A stretch of DNA of 64,000 bases from Daucus carota subsp. sativus. Its lineage: Eukaryota > Streptophyta > Magnoliopsida > Apiales > Apiaceae. Below are positions 9,845-22,400 of this stretch, piece after piece. The stretch covers positions 37,942,689 to 38,006,688 of the forward strand of contig NC_030381.2 in assembly GCF_001625215.2 (NCBI RefSeq), in the 5' to 3' direction. The translations under genes and the position numbers were made by a program. Position 1 is the stretch's first letter; the number at the start of each line of letters is the position of its first letter. The notes beneath the pieces are model-generated. The model was given only the letters and a program-made list of their open reading frames with translations. It was not told where the DNA came from and made no database searches.

Positions 9845-12796
9845 TTAATTTTTAATTGTATCCTGTTTCTTTCCTCTTCTTGGACGCTCATCTCTAGATG
9901 GCGACCTGGTCACGTTTGTGTTGATGGGTTCGTCAGCAGCAGAAGGGACTGAAAATCTGTCAAGCACTTTATTACATAGATTCACCACTGCATCAGTTGC
10001 CTTGCTCATATTTGTTACCATGATTGCATCCTTTAACTTGTCTAGAACATCATCCTTCATATTATCATACTGCAACAAAGTAAAATAACGAAGCTTACGT
10101 TACCAAGATAATGATATCATCAGGAGAAAACTCCAATGGTGATCCACAGACATGTTGCAAAAATCCGCCTTGACCCCTTGAATAGGCAAATAGGTTCGCA
10201 ACATGAAAATTAAAAATAAAGCACTATACTTGGTAAAAAATTTATACCGCTTCTATTTTCAATTGAGCAATTTGTAACTGATTTTGAAGCTGAATATTTT
10301 CCTTTGTCAATGCATCAACCTGAAACATACACCAATGTAGACTCAATGTGAGTTATAACCATATGGTAGCATGCCCCAGAACGTGATAAAAAGGAGAGAG
10401 AAGCATAACCTAACCTTCTTCTGAGAATATATGTATAGGCCTTTGTAATTCAGGGAAGACGAGCCTTTAGATGAGAAGTCTCCTGAGTTAACCTACTCAA
10501 TTATGTACTCAAAAGAGTGAGTTTCATTTACTGGAAGAACACAAGTAATGATATGTATATACTTTAACTTAAGACCTTATTTTTTAATACTTCAACATCT
10601 CCAAGAAGCTCGTCAACCCTATCTTCTAAGCTTTTGCCTTCTGGAATTGCCTCAGCTTCCTCAGCGAAAGGCTCAAGTTCCTTTTCAGCTTCATCAATAT
10701 CCGTCCCATCATCCATCTCGCTTTCAACAAGATTGATGTGCTCAACACAGGTGTCTACCTCTACATCTTTAGCAGGCTGGAATAGACTTTGAAGACGCGA
10801 GGATCGCCTAGGTTTCACAGTTTCAGACTTCAAACATTTTTTTCTGATTGATAAGCTAGCAGGGGTTTTATGCGCTTTGGATTCAGATCTCTCGATCTCT
10901 TTCTCTGTAGCGCCACTTGTGTTTTGAGGCTGCTAATTTAGAATTTTTATAAGCAAGATGATGACATATAAGATCAAAAAGCTTCTGAAACGTATAGAAA
11001 TACAAGAAATAGGATGGCATTAAAGGATAATCAAGCACATAAAGAAAAATAGCAGATTTAAGTCCGGATAATGATAGCTTTTTACCATAGCAAAAGACAT
11101 CTGAATCATAAAATGTAACTGTATAGTGTTGAATATAAATTGCATAACTCCCTGAAGAGCCTAAAAAAACAGACTTATATTATGCAAGATGTACAAGTAT
11201 GCTTATGTAATGACACAAAACTGCAAGCTGGGAAAAATGATAAAGATTATTCTTTTAACTCCTTTCGGGCCTTACTTGTTAGGCATTTCTAAAAACACAA
11301 GTCCTGCTGTTTATCAATGTATAGGCAATTTGTTGCACTGATTATACTACATATCGCAAGTGCTATGTCAAAAACGCAAAGACCAAAAAGTACAAGGGGG
11401 CTGATAATTGGGTGGTACAGAAATAAAACGCAATGCATATCCAGTATTGGCATTGTAACTGAGAATTCCAGTCAATTGCATATAAATCAGCAACCTGATG
11501 AAAGCCTAAAACTTTACTCAAGCCTCTTTAATTCACTTCAATAGTTCTCAACTAAGAAGCCGTCATAGTTTTTTGAACTCCAGACCAGCAGTAAAATACA
11601 ATTCGACAGAAGAATAAGTTTTTACTTTTATTCCCTTCTTTTCTCTGTAATTTTTCTTCCCTTTATACAACTTATAAGTTAAATCACATATATGAAACAC
11701 CAGATAGATCTGTCTTCATAAAGGCCTAGAGCTTGACTATTATTAGACTGCCAGATGATTTAGGCTCAGTTTCTGTTTGGCATATGGACAACTGACATGG
11801 ATTCTTGTTTTAACACCTTTCTAACAAGTAAACCATAACAGAAAAATATTACGGATGAGATAGTAGGAGTATTGGAGTCTTGACTACACATATTTTTCGA
11901 GAAAACTAGAGTAAATCTTAAAACTATAAACTTCCCTAAAGCATCTGCAATTCACTTCACTAGTTCTCAAATCAGAAGTTCTGTAATATCTTTAACCACA
12001 GGCCATACCATACATTTAGATTCAAAAAATAAGGCTTTTTATTCATCCTCTTTTTTTTTTCGCAAAGATATCTACAAATATCATTGTTAAACAATATCAT
12101 ACTAATATTATTAACAACATCAAGGAATTAAGATTATGACCCAGCTACAAGCACATATAGCCAAAGAACAAAAAACCCGAACTTCAACAAGACAAAAAAA
12201 AAAAAACCCTTCTTAAGGGGTGTAAGAAACCTTAGACAAGACCCTTTAAATCTGTGATTCAACTGCTGCCCAATGCAACATGCATCAAAAACAACACATA
12301 GATCTTTATATATAGAAACACACATGCATTCAGGTACTAAGAGGCACCGGAATAACTTTCTTTTTACATTTTTTCACCATTCTAAACTTTACTAAATTAT
12401 AAAAGTGCCCCAGAAAATTTCAAAATATATAAATATTTTTCAAAAATTTGCTTGGTATCCCGCGGAAATTCCTTCTAGATCCGCCTACAAAATTGCTAAC
12501 ATCCACAAGAGCAAGCACAACATGATAACACGCCCAAATTTATCAAGTATATTCAGACACAAGCACAAAGATCATGCATGCATCAAAAACATATGAAAAA
12601 TCTAGAAACAGAACAAACAACAAAACTAATCATTATTTATATCACGTTTCCCAAGCAAAGGTGGAGCGTTTTGCTTATGAACAAGAAGAGAAGATAAATA
12701 AGAGGAGAATATATAGCCAGGGCAAAAATAAATAACCATTTGAGTGATAACTTCATGTTGTGCAGCAGCAGCAGCAGCTTTCCCTTTGTTCACCAT
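9845..12796 (-). CDS. Unrecognised basic/coiled-coil protein, five exons (263 aa)
   Basis: I do not recognise the product. Reading on the minus strand, the exons are 12796-12737, 10932-10576, 10492-10415, 10319-10248 and 10069-9845. All junctions are phase 0, giving 263 residues. The N-terminus MVNKGKAAAAAAQHEV has a six-alanine run from a GCA/GCT repeat. The second exon carries a basic KPRRSSRLQSLFQPAKD patch and then an acidic stretch leading into a coiled coil (LEDRVDELLGDVEVLKNK). A conserved-looking GLYIYSQKK and VDALTKENIQLQNQLQIAQL segment continues the coiled coil. The C-terminus is basic (RDERPRRGKKQDTIKN). Nuclear or chromosomal location is plausible from the basic ends but not shown. 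Intron 1 is long (1,804 bp). An in-frame extension upstream of 12796 exists but looks unlike protein. Confidence 0.72.
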
Positions 12797-13079
12797 TCTT
12801 GATCTCTTCTTCTTCTGCTTGCCCCAAGGTTTCACAATTCTAGAGAGTCCAGACAAGCACCCCAAAAAACCAAAACCCTCATTATTTGTTTGAATAAGTG
12901 ATTCGATATCTAGCAAAAACAATTGAAATTATACCGTGCTTCTAATTTTTAATTGATAATATCTCAAACGCAGTATCTAAAATTAAAACACGAATATTAA
13001 ATTTTTGATCCAAATTGTAAACCTTTTTATTATTAATATAATAGAGTGTTATTTTTACTTAGCCTATCAAAATATTATA

Positions 13080-13943
13080 GGGAAATCTACAAAACTACCT
13101 ACCTTTTCTTTTATTGTTTTCAAAAATACTACCTTCCAGAATTATTTTTAAAAATACCTTTTCATAAATTTTTTTTTTCAAAAATACTGTTTGCAACTTT
13201 TGCAACCTCATTTGCAACTACAGGCGGCGCCAGCCATGTTGCAACCTGATTTCAAGTTCCAGTTTTCAAATGTCATTTTCGACCTCATTTTCGGAATCAG
13301 GATTTGTAATTGCATATATGGTTGCATATGGTTGTATTCAGTTGCATATGGCTGCATTCAGTTGATTCTATTGTAATCTAATGGCCCCGCCAGGGGCACA
13401 CCATACATCTGTTGTTACTTACAGTTTTCAGTTGCATTTAGTTGCAACTGAGGTTGCAAAATTGCAACTGCAGTTGCAACCTCATTTGCAACTTTTGCAA
13501 CCTCATTTACAACTATATATAGTTTTCAGTTGCATTTAGTTGCAACTGAGGTTGCAAATGAAGTTGCAACTGAAGTTGCAAAAGTTGCAACTGCAGTTGC
13601 AACTTCATTTGCAACCTCATTTGCAACTTTTGCAACCTCATTTGCAACTTACAGTTTTCAGTTGAACTAGTTGCAATTGTAGTTGCAACAGTTGCAACTT
13701 TCCATTTTTATTTGCAACTTTTGCAACCTCATTTGCAACTTTTGCAAACTCATTTGCAACTTTTGCAACCTCATTTGCAACTTTTACGGCTGCGCCGCCC
13801 AAGGTTGCAAATGAGGTTGCAAAAGTTGCAAATCGTATTTTTGAAATTTTTTTTTTATGAAAAGGTATTTTTAAAAATAATGAAAAAGATGGTAGTATTT
13901 TTAAAAAAATAATTTTGCAGATGGGTATTTTTAAAAAGATCCC
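13080..13943. mobile_element. MULE-like element with TTGCAAC-repeat interior
   Basis: A perfect 9-bp duplication, AATATTATA, flanks the element (13071-13079 and 13944-13952), and it begins GGG and ends CCC. Both features are usual for Mutator-type elements. The terminal regions are inverted and built from CAAAAATACT/AGTATTTTTG words. The interior (about 13190-13830) consists almost wholly of TTGCAAC heptamers and their complement GTTGCAA, spaced irregularly. Small GC islands break it up (GGCGGCGCCAGCC near 13225; GGCCCCGCCAGGGGC near 13383; GGCTGCGCCGCCC near 13789). There is no transposase frame, so it is non-autonomous. Confidence 0.85.
13190..13832. repeat. TTGCAAC / GTTGCAA heptamer-rich array
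   Basis: Dozens of TTGCAAC or GTTGCAA words occur in both orientations, often as the longer unit TTGCAACTTTTGCAACCTCA or its complement. Spacing is irregular (about 7-21 bp), so this is a degenerate low-complexity array rather than a satellite of fixed period. Because both orientations are present the strand can fold on itself extensively. The short open frames inside are simply translated repeat. Confidence 0.9.
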
Positions 13944-15656
13944 AATATTATAATTGCAAAGTATTTTTAATAAAATGATTTTTTTTATAATGATACTCGT
14001 ATTATTTTCCTAGTGTACTGTTAACAAAGTACATTGAATATATCTATATTTATTTATTTACTTGAGAAATCTAGACGTATTCAATTTAATGATGTCCACA
14101 TCTTCTTATAATTGTATTAGATGATTTATAATTATTTTAAAAAATAATTAAATATGTCTAAGATATTCCTAAATAAGATATGTTTGTATATCCGATTTAC
14201 AAACAGAGACAAGTCCAATAGGTTACTTATATGTCGTCCTAAAATCACATCTAGGTAATGTGTCAAAAAAATGTACTCCAAACACTATCCTAGTGTTATC
14301 CTAAATCACTAGCACAGCCTTAATTCTCCTAGCCATTACCTATTTATAAATAACCCCTAGGCATTACCTATTTAATACTTATGAATAAAATAATTATCTC
14401 TCTTTTTTTTTTGTCTATTGTCTCTTTTTCCCCCTCTCTCTCAAATTTATTATTAAAATAATCTTAAGAGAACAAATATAGGGATTACTATTGGAGTTGA
14501 CACTAAAAATAGATTATCTAAATCACTAAGACATACTAGTACTCATTATTTTATATTATTTATAAGTACTAGGATAGGTAACTTATGGACTTGCTCTAAT
14601 ATATAGTATATTTAAATAGCAATGAAATATTAGAATTCAATACAAAATCAATTAGTATATTTAAATAGTTACCAAATATTGAAATTTGAGTACAGAATCA
14701 AATGAATGTGATTGTTAGCTTTTTCTGCCAAACCTGACCTTCCACCGATATTAGATAAAAGAGAGCGGAGTGGTCAATGGTGAGTCTTTCTCCGGCACTT
14801 AAGGTAAACAAATTTAGAATATGCTAGAATTTCTCCAATACTCTTAAATAAAATCTAATAAATTATATTATAATTAGAAATTGTGAAAAAATATATAAAT
14901 TTTGTTCATAACAATTACGTGTTAATTTTGTTTAAGAATATAATCAATTTCTTAATAACATTATCAACCTAGAATTTTTAGCGAAAAATCATTAATACAT
15001 ATTATAAATAAAAAAATACATAAAAATAATGTGAAAAAATCCAACTTTAATTATCCTCCTATCAATAGATATAACTAACTTGTTAATATTGGTAATATCT
15101 GTCGAATCTCCACAAACTTGTAAAAAAACTGTAACATTACGTTTACTTGGATGATTAAAATGAGGAATAACAGGAATTGTACTCTAAATCGGAGAGGATC
15201 AAAGAAATGTCTAGAATTTTATTTCAAATTATTTGTACTGGAAATCTAAGTTACGTATTTTGAAAGAAATGTTTATTTTATTTCACTTACTTATCATATT
15301 TCTGCAATCTATATCGACTCACTCATTTTTAGTCAATATTTTCTCATATCATCTTCTTTCTCCATAAAACTTATTTGTTTCACGTCATTCCCTACTCATT
15401 CCAATCCATCTAAGTAGACACAATTTAAGAGAATTTCACATCAGTTATTATATCATATTAAAATATAAATTTCATTTTTAACGATTTAAAATATTAATAA
15501 CATATCATTTTTAAAATATGATCATATAATATAATCTTTATTATCAGAGAATAATGTCTTATATGTTCAACAAATATCACACAAATATTCTCCGCATCCA
15601 ATTGTAAGCAACCCCCGTTGAAAGCGCAATGAACTCATTTCGAGTAATTTTGTAAG

Positions 15657-15907
15657 GGGTCCGGGAACTGTCAGGGACTGTTTAACTGGCCTACAAATTT
15701 TGTGTCGTTGGATGCATATCCAGCGTATGCGATCAGGATCATAAGGATCATAAGTGCTGGACATGAGAATCTTCGTCCAACGCTAAAAAAGCGTTGGACA
15801 TGTTAAAATTTTAATATGATCCTGGCCGCTGGATATGCATCCAACGGTCCAAAAACTATAGGTTACTTAACTACTCCACAGCCATTAATGGTTGTGGACC
15901 GCGACCC
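15657..15907. mobile_element. Fold-back MULE-type MITE (251 bp)
   Basis: Long inverted arms cover most of the element. A perfect 19-bp stem, GTTGGATGCATATCCAGCG, near 15707 pairs with its complement near 15833, and weaker pairing continues outward to GGGTCC/GACCC termini. An inner stem CCAACGCT/AGCGTTGG lies near 15779. The flanks TTTTGTAAG and TTCTGTAAG match at 8 of 9 positions, consistent with a Mutator-type 9-bp target duplication. Confidence 0.75.
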
Positions 15908-16448
15908 TTCTGTAAGAGCATCTCCAATGAGACACTTAAATCATTCTTTAAAATATAATATAATATCTGACTCCTAATGAGTTAAGACATTGAAAAAAGA
16001 TTACAAACTCCAATACTTCTCTTTGTACTTGCTATCTATGCATATTTTATTCATATAAATGAGAGAATAGTAAAAAGAGAAAAATGTTGGAGGAAAACTA
16101 ATATTATATTAATGAAAAAAAGTTAAGAGCCGCTACATGCTCTTAAATTTTAAAAGAGTTTTTAGAAATTCATTGGACTTTTAATTTTTGTTTTGCTGTC
16201 AAAATTTGAATTCAATTTAAACAATTATTTTGCACAGGTTATTCCTACAAATTTTACGGACACGTGGAACTCGTTATTAAGTATTTAGGACAGCTCGTGT
16301 CCTCGGTGCCATTGACGATCTACAATTTCTTTTTATCCCAACACGTTCTTAAAAATTCAAAACTTCTCAGCCATAAACTCAACAGACTCCACCACTCTCC
16401 ATTGCAACAAGATAAGCCCTCTCTCTCTCCCTCTCTTCACATTTCCCA

Positions 16449-19400
16449 ATGGTCTTATCACTTCACTCTCACTCCACTTCCATCAACACACACCTCTCTT
16501 TCCTCTTCCACCGTCCCAACCGCCACCTTCACCCACCGCACCACCTCAAACTCCGGCGACACTTCTCCGTCACAACCGCCGTCGCCAACAACTCAACTTC
16601 TTCAAATCAGCAGCCTCGAACTCTCTTCCCAGGCGGTTACAAGCGCCCGCAGATCAAAGTGCCAGCTCTCGTGCTCCAATTGAATCCACAGGATGTGCTA
16701 GTACAAGACAATAGAGATGTGCTGAGCTTGATCGACGACGCCGTTTCGAAGAATTGGATCGGAATTGTGGTGCTTAATGACGGCGGTGATGCAAGTGGCG
16801 GGAAAATGTACGAAGCGGCGTGTTTGTTGAAGTCGTTCATAGGAGGGAGAGCGTATTTGTTGCTCTCGGAGCGTGTCGATATCGCTGCCGCTGTTAATGC
16901 TAGTGGCGTCCTTCTCTCGGATCAAGGTTCCGTAATCGTAAAATTCATATGCCTTGATTATGTGTTCGTATATTTACCTATCATCATTTTAGCTACTATT
17001 AATACTCTGACATGTTGGCATATTTGAGATTAAGATATATGTAAGGTTGATAATGCTAGGAGATCTACCTCTTTGAACTTCTTTTGCAGTTTTAGTTGTA
17101 CTTATAGTCGAAATTGAGTTGTTGCTTTTGTGTTGAAATACTGAGTGTTTCATTTACTAGTATTCTTTTGTGCACATTGAGTTGTGTTTCATGCTGCTAT
17201 ACTGAAGCTTCACTTACTAGTATTATTACTTGCAACTGGTACATTGTGGATTGTTGCTATGAACAAAGAAACTGCCATAAATGTCATGTAATGAAAATTA
17301 ATGGTCTCAAATGTCACTATTTAAAGTAATGGTCTTTTATGTCATTACAAACAGCACTTAACTTTTCTCTATGTGAGTTATGTTCTATGGAGTCCATAAT
17401 TAAACTGGAACCGCATATTTAATCATAAATATATCTTTGGTTACCAAAATTTGTATATAATTTATCGTTTATAAGTGGTCGTAAAAAATATTATTAATTA
17501 ATCATTAGCATCCTCTTACTTTAACAATCATTAAGATCATTGTTCTGCTCATTAGTTATATTGTAGAACATAGTGTCCTACGATTTAAAAAATAATTGTT
17601 CTTCTTGTTGATTACATTGTAGAACATAATTTTTAGGTTGTCGGATGTTTAAAAATATTGAGGAAAAAAATGAAATTGAAACCATTTGATTATAATTTAT
17701 GCAATTTTGAAGAATGGCGACTCCAAGACTACATAAATGTGGACTCCATATAACTTTTCTCTATGTTTATAGGAGTTAACTCAAACCTATATATAAACAA
17801 CAAGTTCATCTTTTCAATTGTATAAAGCAAGCAGCACAGTTGCATATGTGTGCCGTTAGGTATGGAAATTGGAAGGCAACCCACGTGTTAGTCAGTAATA
17901 TCAACTATAAAGCTGTTATACATTTTCAAGGAAAGACACATGTTTCGCAAGTGTTTTCAGGAAATACGTGATATAAATGCGTTTATAGTTAGACATATTA
18001 AAAGCAAAACACTGCATGCCACTGCGTTTGTAAAGGATGTGTATTAGTATTGCGTTTTGCAGTGACAATCAGTGCCAGTTTGCCTGTTTATGACATTCTG
18101 GGCATCATAACTTCAAATTGCAATTCATAAGGTCAATACCCCTATCAATACTAATGACCTGTTTGCCTCTAATAGCAAACTATTACTGCTATATATTGTA
18201 TTTTAGAATCAGTTCTTTTCTTATTGAAATTACTTGGTGCAAGAACTAATAGTTTGCTCTCATTTTATAGGTCTTCCTGCTATAGTGGCTAGAAAGACGA
18301 TAACAGATGCGAAATTTGAATCTGCCGTTCTTCCATTGGTTGCAAGGAATGTGCAAACTCCAGTTGCGGCTGAAAATGCTTCTAACTCTGAAGGCGCTGA
18401 TTTCCTAATATATAATGTTGATGGAAGAAAGCCTCTTGACGAAGTGGTTGATACTGTGTTTGGGCGTATTAAAATTCCAATTTTTATCTTGACCAATACA
18501 TTGAAGGATGATGAGTTGTTTGGCGAAGCATCAAGATTGATGAAAGCAGGAGCTAGTGGATTAGTCATTTCGCTGAATGAATTGAAGGTGTTAAGTGATG
18601 ATGTTTTGTACAAAATGTTTAAGAGTGTAAATTTATCAAAAAAGAGACAACAGGAAATATTGCCCAACTTGGCTGACAAGCTCAGAACTAATGATGCTAG
18701 TAATGGCTCTTTTGTAAAGGAGGGGGTGGTTGGTTTTGTTAACCTGGAGGATAAAGTACAGAAACTTATGGAGAGAGAGAAATCTGTGTTGACTGAAGCT
18801 ATAGATGTTATTAAGAGAGCTGCACCACTGGTGATCTTTTAGTGTTAACATTTGGTAGATAAAATTGTTTCTGATTGCAATAGATCATTCTAGCTCATTT
18901 AAATCTTTTTCATTCTTATCTAATTCTTATACATTGTTTTGAATCACAGACGGATGAAGTCTCACTTCTCGTTGATGCTGTTTTGCAACTAGATGAGCCA
19001 TTTTTACTGGTTATAGTGGTAATTGTGTGCTGAACTTCAACAATTCTGGTTCCACGGATATACATGGGTATTTGCTCTATATTTCAAATAAGTCATCTGG
19101 GCTGTTTGGTCCAAATAACAACTTGACATTCCACTATACTCCCATTAAGTATTTCATACATTTACGTTATTAGTAGTTTTCCGGTGTTTAATAGTTTGCT
19201 TAAATATTTTGTTTAATTTGAACTTGAAGTTGAAACAATATGTCGGAATGGAGATATCTCTAGCATGTACCTTCGAAAGATTTAATGGCTATGTAAGTCC
19301 CTTTCAAGTTAACAGACGTTCAATTAAAGTGGAAGAAAATAAATCAAATTGGTATGGCCCTTGCAATGCTATAAAACTCAACAGCTCTGTCTCAGGGATT

Positions 19401-22400
19401 GTTGACAGAAATTATATCTTACTAATATTTGGTGACATAGTTTTTATCAATAAGAAAAACACCCCTGTAAGATTGCGTAAGTTGGCTTGTCAATATTTTG
19501 GCGGTAGCATCTTTTTTTTTTGGCCAAATATGCCAATATCATTCCTTTCATGGTGTGTACAATCATGTGCAATGTCCAAAGATAGAATCCTTCTTCCTTC
19601 TATATTCTTTATTGTGATAGAGTGCCATGATGCCATCATTAGGAGCAACTGTACTAGTATTTAGGTTGCATTTGATGTGTTACGTCTAACAGACTGGTTC
19701 TTGAATTATGCAGCAATTATTTATGAAATAGCCTTTTGTTTCACTGGAAAGTCAAACTATTTGTCTGTAATAAATGCTCCGTGAAAAGCTGAATCAAAAT
19801 AAGAATACTATGTGTAACCTGTCCCTTAGGTATTCTATCTACTTCTGGCTTGTACTTAAAATATCGAGTGGATATGTAACTACAAGTGGGATATATACTA
19901 TATTGTTGTGGTTTGGTTTTGGTACATACAAATTTCAATATGTCCGAAATATACTTCTTGATAGTTGATACTTCTTGGTAGCCTGAAACATGAGAAATAT
20001 GCGTATTTTCTGTTCTGTGTTTTAGCCAGCTATATGTAGATTTATTGCTAGAGTTTTGCAGAATTTTATTTGTTTATATATCTGTTTTTGTCTCGTTGTT
20101 TCAACATCTGAGAGAGCGCAATGACGGTTTTCCCTTGTGCTTTCCTGGTTTTGGGCGTCCAGATAAAGTTGCTACTGTTGTTGACCTTTATTGTGTTGCT
20201 CTTATTTATTAAATTTTATCACTACAGATAATCCTATTACTCTTTTTTGACTTTGATCATCTTATAGGGTGAGTTCAACTCCGGGAAGTCAACTTTCATA
20301 AATGCCCTTCTCGGAGAAAAATACTTGCAAGACGGGGTTGTCCCTACAACAAATGAGATCACATTCTTACGATATTCTGGTTTAGATTCCAGTGAGCAGC
20401 AACGCTGTGAGAGGCATCCTGATGGTCAGTTTGTATGCTACTTACCTGCTCCAATACTTAAAGAGGCAAGTAACTTAAGACTATTACTTCAAGCTTTTTA
20501 AATCTTACTAATAGCATTTCTACAAATTCTGACCATAAAGATGCAGAAAGATCATATTTTTTGGTGTATTGTGCTCTTTTTCGGTTTAGTGGTGCTCCAT
20601 TTTTTGTTTTGACGATACATCGTTTTTGCCATATTGCACAGAGCTGGTACTATCCTGGAAATACCAAATATGGCACTCACTTTACTTACACATCAATTAC
20701 AAATTACAGTTGACATATTTCTTCGTTGTTGTCCTCTTCATTTTACCAGTACTTTGGCCAATCTATAAGTTTGTTAAAATCGCTAAGGAGCAATGTCCGA
20801 TGTACATGCTATGCATACAGAAGGAAAACGATGGCAATCCATCCCAAATTCGAATAAAGTATACAGATAATGGTAATAAAAAGGAATTACATGTCCACCA
20901 AAGTTTGCTTATTCGACTCATGGTCAAAGAAAAAAGAACTTTGTAAGCTGTTCCCATCCCTCTTAGGCAATCATCATTATCTCTTCACGATACTAATGTT
21001 TGTTATAAGATAAAATTAGCTATTTTTAGTAGACAACACATCAAGAACACAATTATGATAAAAAATAGTGATCTATAGTTGTGTGCGTACGCAGCTAACA
21101 AAATTGACCATCTTATTATAGATCTCCGTCAGTCGATGCACAAGAAAGAAAAGCCGGCGGCTGTTATCATGTAATATAGGATTATGACCAATAATGTATC
21201 TTGAACAGGAGTTTATCTAAAAAGAATACTTTTACATTTTATATCTTTACTTGCTTTGATTTTTTTTCCTGTGTATCTCATGTATTCGTTATTACCTGCT
21301 CTAGAATATACTTTAGTGACTTTGTTAGTTCATATATATAATTTCTTACTTAAGGAACTAATTCTACCTAATGTGTACCAGATGATAATTGTTGATACGC
21401 CAGGGACAAATGTAATACTTCAAAGGCAACAACGTCTTACTGAAGAATTTGTGCCCCGTGCAGATTTGCTTCTCTTTGTTATATCAGCTGATCGCCCTTT
21501 GACCGAAAGTGAGGTATGAATACTTTGCCTTGATAAATAAGGTGAATTGCTACTCTATTTTATATTGCAAGAAACAAAAATGGCACTTAGTTATACAAGT
21601 TCAATATATGTTCTATTTTTCTGCTATGACCAGATGAGACTAGATAATGGGTGGACCTGCAAGTATGTAAATTTAATATGAAATACAAGATGACGTGTTA
21701 GATAGTAAATTCATACAAATTTCTGTCTTTCAAAAGCAGAGCTGGTTAAAGGCATTCCATGGTCATTTAAATAAGCAACTTTTATATTTATTTGGATCAC
21801 GCATCAAAGTTCAGCTTCAAGAATCCCTACTTTTATGAATGTTAAATATGGACTTTTTCCTTCCTCTGCCACCACAATGGCACCAGTGCATGATATAATC
21901 ATATAACTACTTAATGCTCCCTCTGGTCTTCACATGATTGTGGGTTTTTTTTTGGGGGGGGGGGTTGGTGTGGTAATGTTCCAAAAATTTGATTATGTAC
22001 GACTTCTAAACTCTAATGCAACATGAATTGCAGGTTACTTTTCTTCGTTACACTCAGCAGTGGAAGAAAAAAGTAGTGTTTGTGCTAAATAAATCTGACA
22101 TATATCAAAATGCCACGGAGGTATGGTTATTCACTTTATATGAAGAGGGAGTGTAAGGCTGGTTTATTTCTCAAGCTTTATGTTTGGCTTGTTTGATGCA
22201 GCTTGAAGAAGCTATATCATTTATCAAGGAGAACACCAAGAGGTTACTTAACACTGAACATGTGACATTATATCCTGTATCTGCACGGGCTGCTCTTAAA
22301 GCCAAACTTTTAGCTTCCTCTAATGTTCACAATAAAAATGAGGAAATCTCAGTAGATCATTCTCAACAGCGAACAAGTGGCTTCTATGAGCTTGAAGAGT

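Larger units (their letters stand above)
12797..16448. other. Intergenic region with transposon-derived blocks
   Basis: Between the minus-strand coiled-coil gene and FZL there is no supportable gene. The region holds the TTGCAAC-rich MULE-like element (13080-13943), AT-rich unique sequence (14000-15600), and the fold-back element (15657-15907). The last 500 bp are the likely FZL promoter and leader. A 139-residue open frame at 16264-16683 overlaps the FZL start in another frame and is an artefact. Confidence 0.6.

Noticed and set aside
13190..13832. TTGCAAC array as a CRISPR-like or centromeric satellite array
   Set aside because: Spacing is irregular, orientation is mixed, there are no unique spacers, and the array is enclosed by a transposon's target duplication in a plant genome.
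16264..16683. 139-residue open frame just before and overlapping the FZL start
   Set aside because: It lies in another frame over the leader and transit-peptide region; composition is Ser/Thr/Pro-rich by frame accident, and the FZL frame is unambiguous.
19209..19664. 151-residue open frame within FZL intron 3
   Set aside because: It falls entirely within an intron whose flanking exons join in frame; no recognisable domain and no splice support.
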